Shown here: piece by piece, positions 10,287 through 18,658 of the stretch
How positions within the stretch are numbered: position 1 is the stretch's first letter
How the letters are laid out: every line of letters begins with the position of its first letter
Assembly (NCBI RefSeq): GCF_000971965.1
Contig: NZ_LAQP01000004.1
Location: forward strand, 62,001 to 126,000
Length of the DNA: 64,000 nucleotides
Reading direction: 5' to 3'
Source: Paenibacillus wulumuqiensis
GTDB lineage: Bacteria; Bacillota; Bacilli; Paenibacillales; Paenibacillaceae
The notes under the pieces: generated by a model
Databases searched by the model: none
The model's input: only the letters and a program-made list of their open reading frames with translations
What the model was told of the DNA's origin: nothing
Position numbers and translations under genes: made by a program

Positions 10287-11377
10287 TCCAGTATATGGAG
10301 CAGTTTGCACCCAAATCGATCGCTGTACCGGATGACCGGATCGGTCTGCAGCTTGGTACGCTGCAAAAGGACATTACCGGTATACTGGTTGCACTCGATG
10401 TGACGGAAGAAGTGATCGACGAAGCGATTGCGCTGAACGCCAATCTGATTATTGCCCATCATGCGATTATTTTCCGGCCGCTCAAAAGCCTGCAAACGAG
10501 CACGCCAATGGGCCGCCTGTATGAGAAACTGATCAAGCACGATATTGCTGTCTATATCAGCCACACCAATTTGGATATCGCCGAAGGTGGCGTTAATGAC
10601 TGGATGGCAGAGGCGCTTGGACTGCGCCAGACGGTACCGATCGAGCAGACGTCCACGGACGATTATCTGAAGCTGGTTGCTTTTGTACCCGCTTCGCATC
10701 TGGATGCAGTACGCAGTGCGGTCTGGGCAGTGGGAGCTGGCCATATCGGCAATTACAGCCACTGCAGCTTTAGTGCCGAAGGAACAGGGACGTTCCTGCC
10801 GGAAGAAGGCACCAACCCGTACAGCGGCGAGCAGGGCAAGCTGGAACATGCTGCCGAGGTTCGCTTTGAGACGATTATTCCAACCAGTCTGCGCAACAAG
10901 GCAGTACAGGCATTGATCAAATCTCATCCGTATGAAGAAGTAGCCTATGATCTGTATCCGCTGGCACTGCCGAGCAAAGCTTATGGTCTCGGACGTGTCG
11001 GCAAGCTGGATACGCCGGTCAGCCTGGGCGAATTTGTCGATATCGTTAAAAAGGGACTGGATGTGCCGACTGTACGTGTCGTAGGCGATCTGCAGCGGAC
11101 GATCAAAAAAGCTGCAGTCCTCGGCGGATCGGGCAGCCGTTATGTGAACGGAGCCCTGTTCAAGGGCGCTGATGTAATCGTAACCGGTGATATTGATTAT
11201 CATACCGCTCACGATGCACTGCTCGCCGGTATCGCCATTATTGATCCGGGACATAATACAGAGAAGATTATGAAGCCGGGCGTGGCAGGCGTGCTCAGCG
11301 CGCGTCTGCAGGCAGACAAGTACACAACCGCTGTGCATGCGTCTGCTGTTAATACCGAAGTATTCCGGTTCGTTTAA
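10262..11377 (+). CDS. yqfO: Nif3-like dinuclear metal-centre protein (YqfO type)
   Basis: The 371-residue protein has the Nif3/DUF34 fold split by an inserted PII-like domain at about residues 130-235, typical of Bacillus YqfO. Metal ligands are visible in IAHHAIIF near residue 65 and in the C-terminal half (GDIDYHTAHDA). The family forms hexameric toroids. A GTP cyclohydrolase I type 2 role was once proposed but is not established. The ribosome binding site (AAGGAGG) lies inside the end of trmK. Confidence 0.9.
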   Translation: MLAKGQTVIQYMEQFAPKSIAVPDDRIGLQLGTLQKDITGILVALDVTEEVIDEAIALNANLIIAHHAIIFRPLKSLQTSTPMGRLYEKLIKHDIAVYISHTNLDIAEGGVNDWMAEALGLRQTVPIEQTSTDDYLKLVAFVPASHLDAVRSAVWAVGAGHIGNYSHCSFSAEGTGTFLPEEGTNPYSGEQGKLEHAAEVRFETIIPTSLRNKAVQALIKSHPYEEVAYDLYPLALPSKAYGLGRVGKLDTPVSLGEFVDIVKKGLDVPTVRVVGDLQRTIKKAAVLGGSGSRYVNGALFKGADVIVTGDIDYHTAHDALLAGIAIIDPGHNTEKIMKPGVAGVLSARLQADKYTTAVHASAVNTEVFRFV

Positions 11378-11419
11378 ACAGGTACCGACAGAGAAGAAGA
11401 ATAAGACAGAACAAATAAT

Positions 11420-11472
11420 AAGGGCTGTGCAGACTACCAGAATGAACTGGATAGGCTGCCCAGCCTTTTTTT
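11420..11472 (+). terminator. Probable terminator after yqfO
   Basis: An imperfect stem (11420-11432 / 11456-11467) with one bulge and one mismatch, followed by seven T. Confidence 0.6.
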
Positions 11473-11639
11473 ATGAATGGGGTTTGCGCTCTGAGCTGCG
11501 GTACTCGGCCATTCAGCACATCAAGGGTTATTTGGATTATAAAAATAGCGAGAATACACTGGAGCTGCTGTATCAGGAGCAGAGACTCCTAAAAAAGAAA
11601 TATATCACTGAAATTCGGATGCGGGTTGTCAATAAATAG
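11442..11639 (+). CDS. Possible small ORF or gene remnant
   Basis: The frame encodes 65 residues, with a protein-like C-terminal part (LELLYQEQRLLKKKYITEI). It begins in the loop of the upstream terminator and has no ribosome binding site. It could be the tail of a lost gene or chance. No family was recognised. Confidence 0.18.
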   Translation: MNWIGCPAFFYEWGLRSELRYSAIQHIKGYLDYKNSENTLELLYQEQRLLKKKYITEIRMRVVNK

Positions 11640-11665
11640 AATTCAAATAAAATTGCATTTGCCTC

Positions 11666-11694
11666 TTGCCACCACTGCGTGAAAATTATATAAT
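11666..11694 (+). promoter_or_regulatory. Sigma-A promoter of rnpB
   Basis: TTGCCA (11666-11671), a 17-base spacer and TATAAT (11689-11694). Transcription should start near 11701, just before the first RNase P RNA helix. Confidence 0.85.
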
Positions 11695-11705
11695 ACGATG
11701 TGTTG

Positions 11706-12120
11706 CGTTCGCGGAAAGTTTAACAGACAATCGCCGGTAGCCGAGAGGCTTCGGGAGGAAAGTCCGGGCTCCGCAGGGCAGGGTGCTGGATAACGTCCAG
11801 TCAGTGCAAACTGAAGGATAGTGCCACAGAAATGGACCGCCGATGGCTCGCAAGAGCACAGGCAAGGATGGAACCGAGGTGTAAGAGACCCCGAGGAACA
11901 CTGGTGACTTTGTTCCTGGTAAACCCCATCTGGAGCAAGACCTAAAGAGATACGGCTTTTCTTCGGAAAAGCAGCCTTAGCCCGAGGTGTATCGAGGTTG
12001 GTCGCTGGAGCCAAACAGCAATGTTTGGCCTAGATAGATGATTGTCACCAAAAGTGGGAGGGTAGTTCCCGATCGAACCACAACTGGTACAGAACCCGGC
12101 TTACGAGAAACTTTCCCCAC
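11706..12120 (+). ncRNA. rnpB: RNase P RNA, class A-like
   Basis: This is the catalytic RNA of RNase P, which matures tRNA 5' ends. The universal P4 strands are present: GGAGGAAAGTCCGGGC near 11755 and ACAGAACCCGGCTTA near 12090. The ends pair as P1 (11713-11721 with 12108-12116). Several segments match the class A (Escherichia coli type) architecture: AGGGCAGGGTGCTGG after P4, ACCGCCGATGGC, GGTAAACCCCATCTGGAGCAAG and GGCCTAGATAGATGATTGTC. The class B segments of the Bacillus RNA are not seen. Length is about 415 nt. Confidence 0.92.
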
Positions 12121-12238
12121 TGACGCCACGTTGATTTAACAAGTACGATAGCTATTTGGTCATGTATGGCGGATTTATTCGCGTGTATAGAATACAGCTT
12201 CATCATATTTTTACTGACCAATTCAATATCCGCTATAC

Positions 12239-12283
12239 AAAAGCGGTGTGTCTTCCGATAATATATGGAGACACACCGCTTTT
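12239..12283. terminator. 15-bp hairpin after rnpB, possible bidirectional terminator
   Basis: A perfect 15-bp stem with A-rich and T-rich outer ends. There is no T run beyond the stem, so termination efficiency is uncertain. The right arm overlaps the start of the 56-codon ORF. Confidence 0.45.
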
Positions 12284-12435
12284 ATGATGAAAAACAGGTA
12301 AAAACGGCAATAGTCGATGAAATCTTTATCATGGACCTGCCATATGCCTTGATTGTTGAGGGGAATGGAAGTAATCTATATGATATTAAACCAATCATCG
12401 GCTGGTACATTGGTGAGACCAATTTTCAGGAATAA
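12265..12435 (+). CDS. Possible small protein of 56 residues, unknown
   Basis: The frame from ATG 12265 to TAA 12435 encodes an acidic, protein-like sequence (middle part AIVDEIFIMDLPYALIVEG, end WYIGETNFQE). No family is recognised. There is no good ribosome binding site, and the start codon sits in the loop of a 15-bp hairpin whose right arm forms codons 2-7. It may be a translationally controlled small gene or the remnant of a larger one. Confidence 0.35.
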   Translation: METHRFYDEKQVKTAIVDEIFIMDLPYALIVEGNGSNLYDIKPIIGWYIGETNFQE

Positions 12436-12617
12436 GCCAATTGGTTAAAAGAATCGTAAGACAGTGGCAGTGAAAAGCTTAAAAATTGATGCTTATAAAC
12501 TGCGCCGTAACTAACACATGAGATGAGTTTTATGGTAGGATGTAAGTTAAATCAGGGTTAAATTTTACAACGACCTAACCCGGTCTTGAAGGAACCAATT
12601 AAGGGGGAGCTACAGTC

Positions 12618-13118
12618 ATGTCAGCTGCAAATGTCCATAAGTTGAGTGAAGGCACACGGGAAAAGTTGAAACCGGTCATCGAGAAACTGGAAGGGTTTTT
12701 GAATGAGTATTCTCTAAAGGCTTTGGCAGCCGAACAGGGAGAAGATACATTACCTTTTTACAAAGGGTTTCTGGCAGATTTGCGTCACCTGCTGGTATTC
12801 TCCGAAGTATCCTATGAGAAATTAGGCGTCGTTCTGCGTCGTGCTAACTTTGATGCAGAATTTGCTGAAAAAGCTCTGTATAACGCATATCATCAATGTG
12901 TAAACAGCTTTTTCTATCCCAAAAATGAGTGCTACTCCGAAGATGGACGTTATGCCTACACAGGGCAGGAAGCTATCCGTTTCCGTCAAACGCCAGTGAA
13001 GCCGGTTAGAGAAATTATTCTGGAAATCACCAGAACATTCGAAGAACTGCGTGATGATCTGTCGTATTACGAAAGTGACTATCTGACACAGCGCCGTATG
13101 AATCAGCGCCACGCTTAA
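12618..13118 (+). CDS. ypuI: YpuI-like DUF3907 family protein
   Basis: A soluble 166-residue protein resembling Bacillus YpuI (DUF3907), whose function is unknown. It is mostly helical and acidic, with a conserved aromatic stretch (AYHQCVNSFFYPKNECYSEDGR) in the middle. The start has AAGGGGGAG about nine bases upstream. It stands alone, with its own terminator, and no promoter is clear upstream. No signal peptide or membrane segment is visible. The family assignment is from memory of the sequence pattern. Confidence 0.75.
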   Translation: MSAANVHKLSEGTREKLKPVIEKLEGFLNEYSLKALAAEQGEDTLPFYKGFLADLRHLLVFSEVSYEKLGVVLRRANFDAEFAEKALYNAYHQCVNSFFYPKNECYSEDGRYAYTGQEAIRFRQTPVKPVREIILEITRTFEELRDDLSYYESDYLTQRRMNQRHA

Positions 13119-13148
13119 ATAACGCATACCAATAATGAAATTGACATG

Positions 13149-13182
13149 ATAAGGGTGCCTGGCTCAGGCATCCTTATTTTTT
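13149..13182 (+). terminator. Intrinsic terminator after the DUF3907 gene
   Basis: A 13-bp stem with one G-U pair (13149-13161 / 13165-13177), loop GCT, followed by six T. Confidence 0.85.
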
Positions 13183-13257
13183 ATAAAATGCAGACTAATC
13201 TGCATGGAATCCAAATCAGCGATATACATAAAAGCGTCCAAGGAGCTTCTTGTAGAT

Positions 13258-14091
13258 ATGAAAACCAACGACAGAACTACAGATAAACCGTATGCTCAGC
13301 GCTATCCTGCCTTTGTGTACTCCGTGCTGAACGCCTGTATACCAGGCACTATATACACAGAGTCAATGGATGGACAGATCCATACGCTAATTGACATCCC
13401 TACTCCATTTGATCTGCCGAAGATCACTTCCGCATCCCTTTATGATGTCGACAGACCAATATGGGCGGAGACACCGTCAGGTCTATATTATGCAGGAGGA
13501 TGCTGTCCTTCGGAATCATTCAGCCATATAGTCCATGAGCGCTGTCTGGATCGGATGCGTACCGGTGAGAGATTTACTTTATTTTCAGGGGAGCCGCTCT
13601 GGGATGAAATGGCTGCTGATCTTCCTGCTCCACTTCGGCAACTCACCAGACAAGCGATGAATTATCCATCCACAGCTATGCTGGATACCAGAAGACAGAT
13701 GCCTGACGGATATGAGCTGCAAAAAATAAATGCTTCCGTTATTCAAAAAAGCGCAGTTTTTGACGAAAAGTATTATATAGCGTATTGGCAGTCGCTTGCG
13801 AACTATATGATCCATGGATTGGGCTATGCCATTTTGTATGAGAATCAGGTGGTTTGCGAGTGCACTTCCATTTTTGCAAATGCATGGACAGCGGAGATGG
13901 ATATCTATACAGTGTCAGAACATCGAGGCAAAGGTTTGGCCGTAATCGCTGCAGCCGCTTTTATAAAAGAATGCTTGCAAACGGCACGCCAGCCCGTATG
14001 GGAATGCGGCACAGATAATCAGGCTTCCTTTCAGCTGGCCTTCAGACTCGGATTTGTACCCGCCTATACTTACAGCGTATGGGCACGATAA
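13258..14091 (+). CDS. GNAT family N-acetyltransferase
   Basis: The C-terminal third carries a GNAT-like acetyl-CoA fold: a beta segment ending in MDIYTVSEHRGKGLAVIAAAA contains the R/Q-x-x-G-x-G/A acetyl-CoA loop (EHRGKG). GTDNQASFQLAFRLGF follows as the usual final motif. The N-terminal part is typical of the longer Bacillales GNAT proteins (PF12746-like). Substrate is unknown. The frame extends back to an ATG at 13204, but the best ribosome binding site (AAGGAG, 13240-13245) is 12 bases before ATG 13258, so the start is uncertain. The gene follows a terminator and appears monocistronic. Confidence 0.8.
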   Translation: MKTNDRTTDKPYAQRYPAFVYSVLNACIPGTIYTESMDGQIHTLIDIPTPFDLPKITSASLYDVDRPIWAETPSGLYYAGGCCPSESFSHIVHERCLDRMRTGERFTLFSGEPLWDEMAADLPAPLRQLTRQAMNYPSTAMLDTRRQMPDGYELQKINASVIQKSAVFDEKYYIAYWQSLANYMIHGLGYAILYENQVVCECTSIFANAWTAEMDIYTVSEHRGKGLAVIAAAAFIKECLQTARQPVWECGTDNQASFQLAFRLGFVPAYTYSVWAR

Positions 14092-14256
14092 GGAATTGTG
14101 CCATACAGGAGATTGTTCCTATTTCCTCTTAGGATCAGCAGAATCGTCATTCATTCTCATGCCACAAGAGTGCAAAAGCAGTACACTGAGAATATAGAGA
14201 ATATTTAGACGGATAATCCTTCAATTATTTATAAATAGACAGGAGCTACCAACCGT

Positions 14257-15090
14257 ATGCAAATTGATCCAAATACAGCAAAACAAATGCTTGAACTGCG
14301 ATATCTGAATGCGTCAGGTGGAGGCAGTACGACCCCTGCGACGGTGAAGACCAATGATACGGACCAGCTGTTTCAACTGATGCTGCAGCAAAATATTGGC
14401 ACATCTGCGGAAGCACAGAGTTCCGGAGCGGCTGTACAGGATCTGGCTAGTCTGGTATCGACAGGCACCCCTTCTTCCGTAACAGGCAGCACGTATGGAG
14501 CAGGATCTACAGATCCATGGTATAACTTTGATCAGCTGCCGGAAGTAAGTCCGGAGAATGCGACAGCTACTGCACGTACTGGCATGTCAGCAGGCAGCAT
14601 TCCTGCTGCTGTATCTGCCGGTGGTGATGTGTCTGCGCTGCAGGGACTGGGCGGAGACGACAGCGGAAGCAAGGCAACCGCTTATAACGATCTGATCAGC
14701 AAGGCCAGCAGCAAGTATGGAATTCCTGAATCACTGATCAAAGCGGTTATCGATGTAGAGTCTTCCTTTAACCCGAATGCCGGTTCTTCTGCCGGGGCCA
14801 AAGGGCTGATGCAGTTGATGGATGGTACAGCCGCCGGTCTTGGAGTCAGCAACTCTTATGATCCTGCCCAGAACATCGATGGAGGCACCAAGTATCTGTC
14901 CTACCAGTTGAAGCATTATGACAACAATATCAAGACTGCACTGGCTGCCTACAACGCAGGTCCGGGTCGTCTGCAAAGACTCGGTATCTCCAATGATAAC
15001 GAGCTGATGGCCAAGTTTGATCAGCTGCCAAAAGAAACACAGCGTTATATCGGTAAAATCGAGAACGCACAGAGCAAGTATGCCCTTTAA
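14257..15090 (+). CDS. Lytic transglycosylase (SLT domain)
   Basis: The last 130 of 277 residues form an SLT (Slt70-type) lytic transglycosylase domain. The catalytic glutamate is in VIDVESSFNPNA, followed by SAGAKGLMQLM and TALAAYNAGPGRL. Such enzymes cleave the MurNAc-GlcNAc bond, forming 1,6-anhydro ends. The N-terminal half is low-complexity (Gly, Ser, Thr, Ala). No signal peptide or membrane segment is visible, as in the Bacillus YjbJ type, so the export route is unclear. CAGGAG precedes the ATG. The gene is flanked by unrelated genes. Confidence 0.9.
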   Translation: MQIDPNTAKQMLELRYLNASGGGSTTPATVKTNDTDQLFQLMLQQNIGTSAEAQSSGAAVQDLASLVSTGTPSSVTGSTYGAGSTDPWYNFDQLPEVSPENATATARTGMSAGSIPAAVSAGGDVSALQGLGGDDSGSKATAYNDLISKASSKYGIPESLIKAVIDVESSFNPNAGSSAGAKGLMQLMDGTAAGLGVSNSYDPAQNIDGGTKYLSYQLKHYDNNIKTALAAYNAGPGRLQRLGISNDNELMAKFDQLPKETQRYIGKIENAQSKYAL

Positions 15091-15137
15091 TTTTCAGTGA
15101 TCCATCCAATAAAGCCAACTCTTCAACCGGTAATGTA

Positions 15138-15146
15138 TGGTATAAT
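15138..15146 (+). promoter_or_regulatory. Extended -10 promoter before nifZ-thiI
   Basis: TATAAT (15141-15146) is preceded by TG at 15138-15139, an extended -10 element. No good -35 box is visible. It would give a 5' leader of about 155 nt before the cysteine desulfurase start at 15310. Confidence 0.65.
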
Positions 15147-15148
15147 GA

Positions 15149-15277
15149 CAGGCAGACGGTTTTAGCATCTGACTGTAACTTTCAGAAGAAATGGCATCGA
15201 CTATTATTTTTGAAAGAGATCAAAAAGCGGAGCGTTTATCCGTATTTTGGTCTCTTTTAGTCTTGTCTGCTGCCTGT
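15149..15277 (+). promoter_or_regulatory. Structured 5' leader of nifZ-thiI (candidate attenuator)
   Basis: Three helices can be drawn. A closing helix pairs CAGGCAGAC (from 15149) with GTCTGCTGCCTG (15265-15276). A small hairpin pairs TCTGA (15168-15172) with TCAGA (15182-15186). A 13-bp hairpin pairs 15213-15225 with 15245-15257 and ends in TTT. It matches no riboswitch class I can name. The long hairpin could instead be the terminator of the upstream transglycosylase gene. Confidence 0.35.
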
Positions 15278-15309
15278 ACCTATAGATATGAAGCAGGAGG
15301 TAGGATCGA

Positions 15310-16455
15310 ATGAAATATTTTGATTATGCGGCAACGACGCCTCCTTATGCCGAGGTCGTACGTGCCATGTCCGAGATCATGGACCAACATTACGGCAATC
15401 CCTCTTCGCTTCACCGGTATGGTGAAGAAGCGGAACGGCTGATTCGCCGTGCGCGCGAAGTGACAGCCGGTATACTGGGTGTTCAGCCTTCCGAGATTAT
15501 CTGGACATCCGGGGCGACAGAGAGCAACAATATGGCAATCAAGGGAGCGGCCCTGCGCAAAGGACGGACGCAAGGGCATATCGTCACCACCATGATCGAG
15601 CATCCGTCCGTCTATGAGACATGCCGTCAGCTGGAGCTGTTCGGATTTGAAGTAAGCTATGTACGTCCGCTGCGGGATGGAACCATATCTCCAGAAGATA
15701 TACTTGCTGCCATAAGACCGGACACGATTCTGGTGAGCGTCATGCATGTGAATAATGAGACAGGTGCGATCCAGTGGATAGAGCAGATTACACGCTTGGT
15801 CAAAAGCAGCTATCCGCGTGTACTCGTCCATGTGGATGGAGTGCAGGGATTTGGCCGGGTTCCCGTATCCCTGCGGGAATGGGGAATTGACCTGTACAGC
15901 TTGTCCGCCCATAAGCTGAGAGGGCCCAAAGGAACCGGTCTGCTGTATGTAAAACAGGGAATTGAACTGCTGCCGCTGCTGACTGGCGGCGGGCAGGAGC
16001 AGGGCTACCGTTCCGGCACGGAAAATGCCGCCGGTATTGCCGGTATGACCAAAGCGCTGCGTTTTGCGGCAGAGCGGCAGGAGGAGCAGTATAAGCACCT
16101 GAGTATGCTGCAGGATCGGCTCCAGCAGGCGATCCGCAATATTCCGGGACTTGTATTGACCGAGGTGTCGCCTGCAGCACCGCATATTGTTCATTTTACG
16201 TATCCGGGCATGAAGGCTGAAGTGGTACTGCACAGTCTGGAACAGCAGGGCTGCCTGGTATCGACCCAGTCTGCCTGTTCCTCACGCAAGTCGGTACCAA
16301 GCCGTGTGCTGACAGCGATGGGAATGGATCGCGAACATGCGGACAGCGGCATCCGGATCAGTCTGGGAGACGAACATACGCTGGAAGATATGGAGTATCT
16401 GATAGGAGCGCTTGAACAGACAGTACAGTCACTGCGCTCATTGGAGAGGAGATAA
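15310..16455 (+). CDS. nifZ: Cysteine desulfurase, NifS/IscS family (NifZ type)
   Basis: This PLP enzyme removes sulfur from cysteine as a protein persulfide. The PLP-binding lysine is in SLSAHKLRGPKGTGLLY near residue 203, and the active-site cysteine is in STQSACSSRKSVPSR near residue 324. At 381 residues it matches the NifS/NifZ class. It is followed nine bases later by thiI, the arrangement of Bacillus nifZ-thiI, where NifZ supplies sulfur for 4-thiouridine in tRNA. A strong AGCAGGAGG site precedes the ATG. Confidence 0.93.
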   Translation: MKYFDYAATTPPYAEVVRAMSEIMDQHYGNPSSLHRYGEEAERLIRRAREVTAGILGVQPSEIIWTSGATESNNMAIKGAALRKGRTQGHIVTTMIEHPSVYETCRQLELFGFEVSYVRPLRDGTISPEDILAAIRPDTILVSVMHVNNETGAIQWIEQITRLVKSSYPRVLVHVDGVQGFGRVPVSLREWGIDLYSLSAHKLRGPKGTGLLYVKQGIELLPLLTGGGQEQGYRSGTENAAGIAGMTKALRFAAERQEEQYKHLSMLQDRLQQAIRNIPGLVLTEVSPAAPHIVHFTYPGMKAEVVLHSLEQQGCLVSTQSACSSRKSVPSRVLTAMGMDREHADSGIRISLGDEHTLEDMEYLIGALEQTVQSLRSLERR

Positions 16456-16464
16456 AACGGTTTG

Positions 16465-17691
16465 ATGCATAATATTAGTCGCCTGATGCTCAGAATGGGC
16501 GAGATTACACTCAAAGGAAAAAACAGAGGCCGTTTTGAAAAGGTCATCGCCGAACATGTGCGTGAGATCCTGCGTCCTTATCCGCAGGCCAAGGTACACC
16601 GTGAATATGGACGATTATACGTGGAGACCGGCGGCGTATCCGCCGAACTGCTGGTTGGCCTGCTGCGCAATGTATTTGGAATTGTGGATATTATTCCGGT
16701 CAAACAGGCAGAGCCGGAGCTGGATTCCATTATTCAGGCTGCACTGGAACTGATCGGCGAACATGGTATACAGGCAGCGACCACATTCAAAGTTACCGCA
16801 CGAAGGGTCTGGAAGCCATTCCCACATTCTTCCCAGGATATGAATCACCTGATCGGGTCACCGGTGCTGCGTGCCAACCCGCTGCTCAGCGTGGATGTAC
16901 ACCATCCCGACATTGAGCTTCGGGTGGAAGTACGCGAGAATGCAGCCTACATTTACAGCCAGATTATTCCGGCAGTTGGCGGATTCCCGCGTGGCAGCAA
17001 TGGCAGAGCAATGCTCATGCTGTCCGGCGGGATTGACAGCCCTGTAGCAGGATGGCAGTCGATGAAAAGAGGACTGGAGATTGAGTGCGTCCATTTCCAC
17101 AGCTATCCATTCACCAGCGAGCGAGCCAAGCAAAAAGTCATTGATCTGACCCGCGTACTGGCTGGGTATGGCGGTAAAATCAAGCTGCACGTAGTACCTT
17201 TTACCGAGATTCAGACGGCCTTTACAACGACAGGACAGGATAATCTGATGATTACGCTGATGCGCAGAGCGATGCTCCGGATTACGACCCGTCTCGCTGA
17301 GCAGCAAAAGGCACTGGCTATCGTTACCGGTGAGAGCCTTGGGCAGGTAGCGAGCCAGACGCTGAACAGCATGAATGTCATTGAACGGGCGACCGAACTG
17401 CCGATTCTGCGGCCGCTGGTCATGCAGAGCAAAGATGAGATTATTCACGTCTCCCAGCAGATTGGCACTTATGAGCTGTCGATTCTTCCTTACGAAGACT
17501 GCTGTACGCTGTTTGTGCCCAAGTCGCCGGCAACCAATCCGAATCTGCGGATTGTGGAGAAGGTCGAGTCTTATCTGGAGCTGGAGGAAATGATTCAGCG
17601 AGCGGTGGAACAGACCGAGCTGCTCATCATTGAATCCGGTTCAACTGCCGACGATTCCCTGACGGCAGCTGCAGAAGAAGACTGGCTCTAA
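16465..17691 (+). CDS. thiI: tRNA 4-thiouridine synthase ThiI
   Basis: ThiI adenylates U8 of tRNA and transfers sulfur from the desulfurase persulfide. It has an N-terminal ferredoxin-like and THUMP region (residues 1-165), then an AANH/PP-loop ATPase with LSGGIDSPVAGW near residue 190. It ends at 408 residues without the C-terminal rhodanese domain of the enterobacterial enzyme, as in Bacillus. ATG 16465 is used here. The in-frame TTG at 16462 is equally close to the GGAGAGGAG ribosome binding site. Confidence 0.94.
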   Translation: MHNISRLMLRMGEITLKGKNRGRFEKVIAEHVREILRPYPQAKVHREYGRLYVETGGVSAELLVGLLRNVFGIVDIIPVKQAEPELDSIIQAALELIGEHGIQAATTFKVTARRVWKPFPHSSQDMNHLIGSPVLRANPLLSVDVHHPDIELRVEVRENAAYIYSQIIPAVGGFPRGSNGRAMLMLSGGIDSPVAGWQSMKRGLEIECVHFHSYPFTSERAKQKVIDLTRVLAGYGGKIKLHVVPFTEIQTAFTTTGQDNLMITLMRRAMLRITTRLAEQQKALAIVTGESLGQVASQTLNSMNVIERATELPILRPLVMQSKDEIIHVSQQIGTYELSILPYEDCCTLFVPKSPATNPNLRIVEKVESYLELEEMIQRAVEQTELLIIESGSTADDSLTAAAEEDWL

Positions 17692-17823
17692 GCGAAGAGT
17701 TACAAGCTGATGCAGACACGATGAGCGTTGGGTGAAAGCAGCTGGCTGTTTGATTTCAACTGCTCATGACTGCGAAAAGAATTTATATAAGTAAATTTAT
17801 TAACTAAAGGCAAGAGCCTTATC

Positions 17824-17890
17824 AAAAAACAGCTGCATTATCATTCGCCGATGGATATACCGGATATGAATGAGAGCAGCTGTTTTTTTT
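17824..17890. terminator. Bidirectional terminator between thiI and terC
   Basis: A 13-bp outer stem (17824-17836 / 17876-17888) with an A run on the left and eight T on the right, plus an inner 6-bp helix (17840-17845 / 17868-17873). It can serve thiI on the plus strand and the convergent terC gene on the minus strand. Confidence 0.85.
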
Positions 17891-17977
17891 GATGCATCTA
17901 ATGAACAGTGAGCCTACTTTTTTAAGGGCACTTGATTATTAAATAACCATAGCGGTTCATTGGACGAACCAGCGGGA

Positions 17978-18658
17978 TTAGGAAGTTGTACGACGGCTTG
18001 CCTGCCGATTTTTTAAATAGCCGGCCAGCAGTACGCCAATGATGATAAAGATAATAAATATCCATTTCCACAAAGGATGTGCTGCAAAAACACTGTGCAG
18101 GCGATCTTCCTCGGTAATCATATGCGAAGCGGTATAAGCAAGCACCGCACTGCCGACATAGATAATCCACGGGAAACGATTGGTCAGTTTGATAAAGATA
18201 GTACTCCCCCAGACGACGATGGGTACACTGATACAAAGACCGATAATGACCAGGCCGACATGCTGGTTGGCAGCACCAGCGACGGCTATTACATTATCCA
18301 GACCCATCGCTGCATCGGCTACGATGATCGTCCAGACGGCACTCCACAGGGAGGTTCCGGCTTTGACTTCCTTGTGCTCTTCGTTATCGGTAAGCAGTTT
18401 GTAAGCGATAGCGACCAGCAGCAGACCTCCCACAACAAGCAGCCATGGAATCTGCAGCAGCCAGATAACGGCGATCGTTGCCACGATTCGGATGATCACA
18501 GCGCCGCCCATACCGTAAAGGATAGCCTTTTTCTGTGTTTGCTGCGGCAGCTTGCGTGCAGCCAGTCCGATAACGATCGCATTATCGCCTGCCAGGATCA
18601 GATCGATAAAAATGATGTTCAAAAGTGCCAACCAGAAGCTGGCTTGAGTAATATCCAA
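17978..18658 (-). CDS. TerC family membrane protein (YjbE type)
   Basis: A 226-residue integral membrane protein with about seven hydrophobic segments and the TerC signature acidic motifs inside membrane helices: DLILAGDNAIVIG near residue 20 and ADAAMGLDNVIAVAG near residue 118. TerC proteins are linked to manganese efflux and metallation of exported enzymes in Bacillus. The start is TTG, with GGAG five bases upstream and AAAGGAG further out. It is convergent with thiI. I looked for a yybP-ykoY manganese riboswitch, common before terC genes, and did not find one. Confidence 0.9.
   Translation of the reverse strand: MDITQASFWLALLNIIFIDLILAGDNAIVIGLAARKLPQQTQKKAILYGMGGAVIIRIVATIAVIWLLQIPWLLVVGGLLLVAIAYKLLTDNEEHKEVKAGTSLWSAVWTIIVADAAMGLDNVIAVAGAANQHVGLVIIGLCISVPIVVWGSTIFIKLTNRFPWIIYVGSAVLAYTASHMITEEDRLHSVFAAHPLWKWIFIIFIIIGVLLAGYLKNRQASRRTTS

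Larger units (their letters stand above)
12121..12617. other. Intergenic region between rnpB and ypuI
   Basis: No canonical rnpB terminator with a T tract was found. Two interleaved inverted repeats occur (TTGGTCA 12156-12162 with TGACCAA 12215-12221, and TGGCGGAT 12167-12174 with ATCCGCTA 12228-12235). A strong 15-bp hairpin follows (12239-12253 with 12269-12283). A 56-codon ORF starts in its loop. From 12436 to 12600 I see nothing definite. Confidence 0.5.

Noticed and set aside
12156-12235. Interleaved inverted repeats after rnpB as a mobile element end or pseudoknot RNA
   Set aside because: Arms are only 7-8 bases, no transposase or target duplication is present, and chance occurrence is likely.
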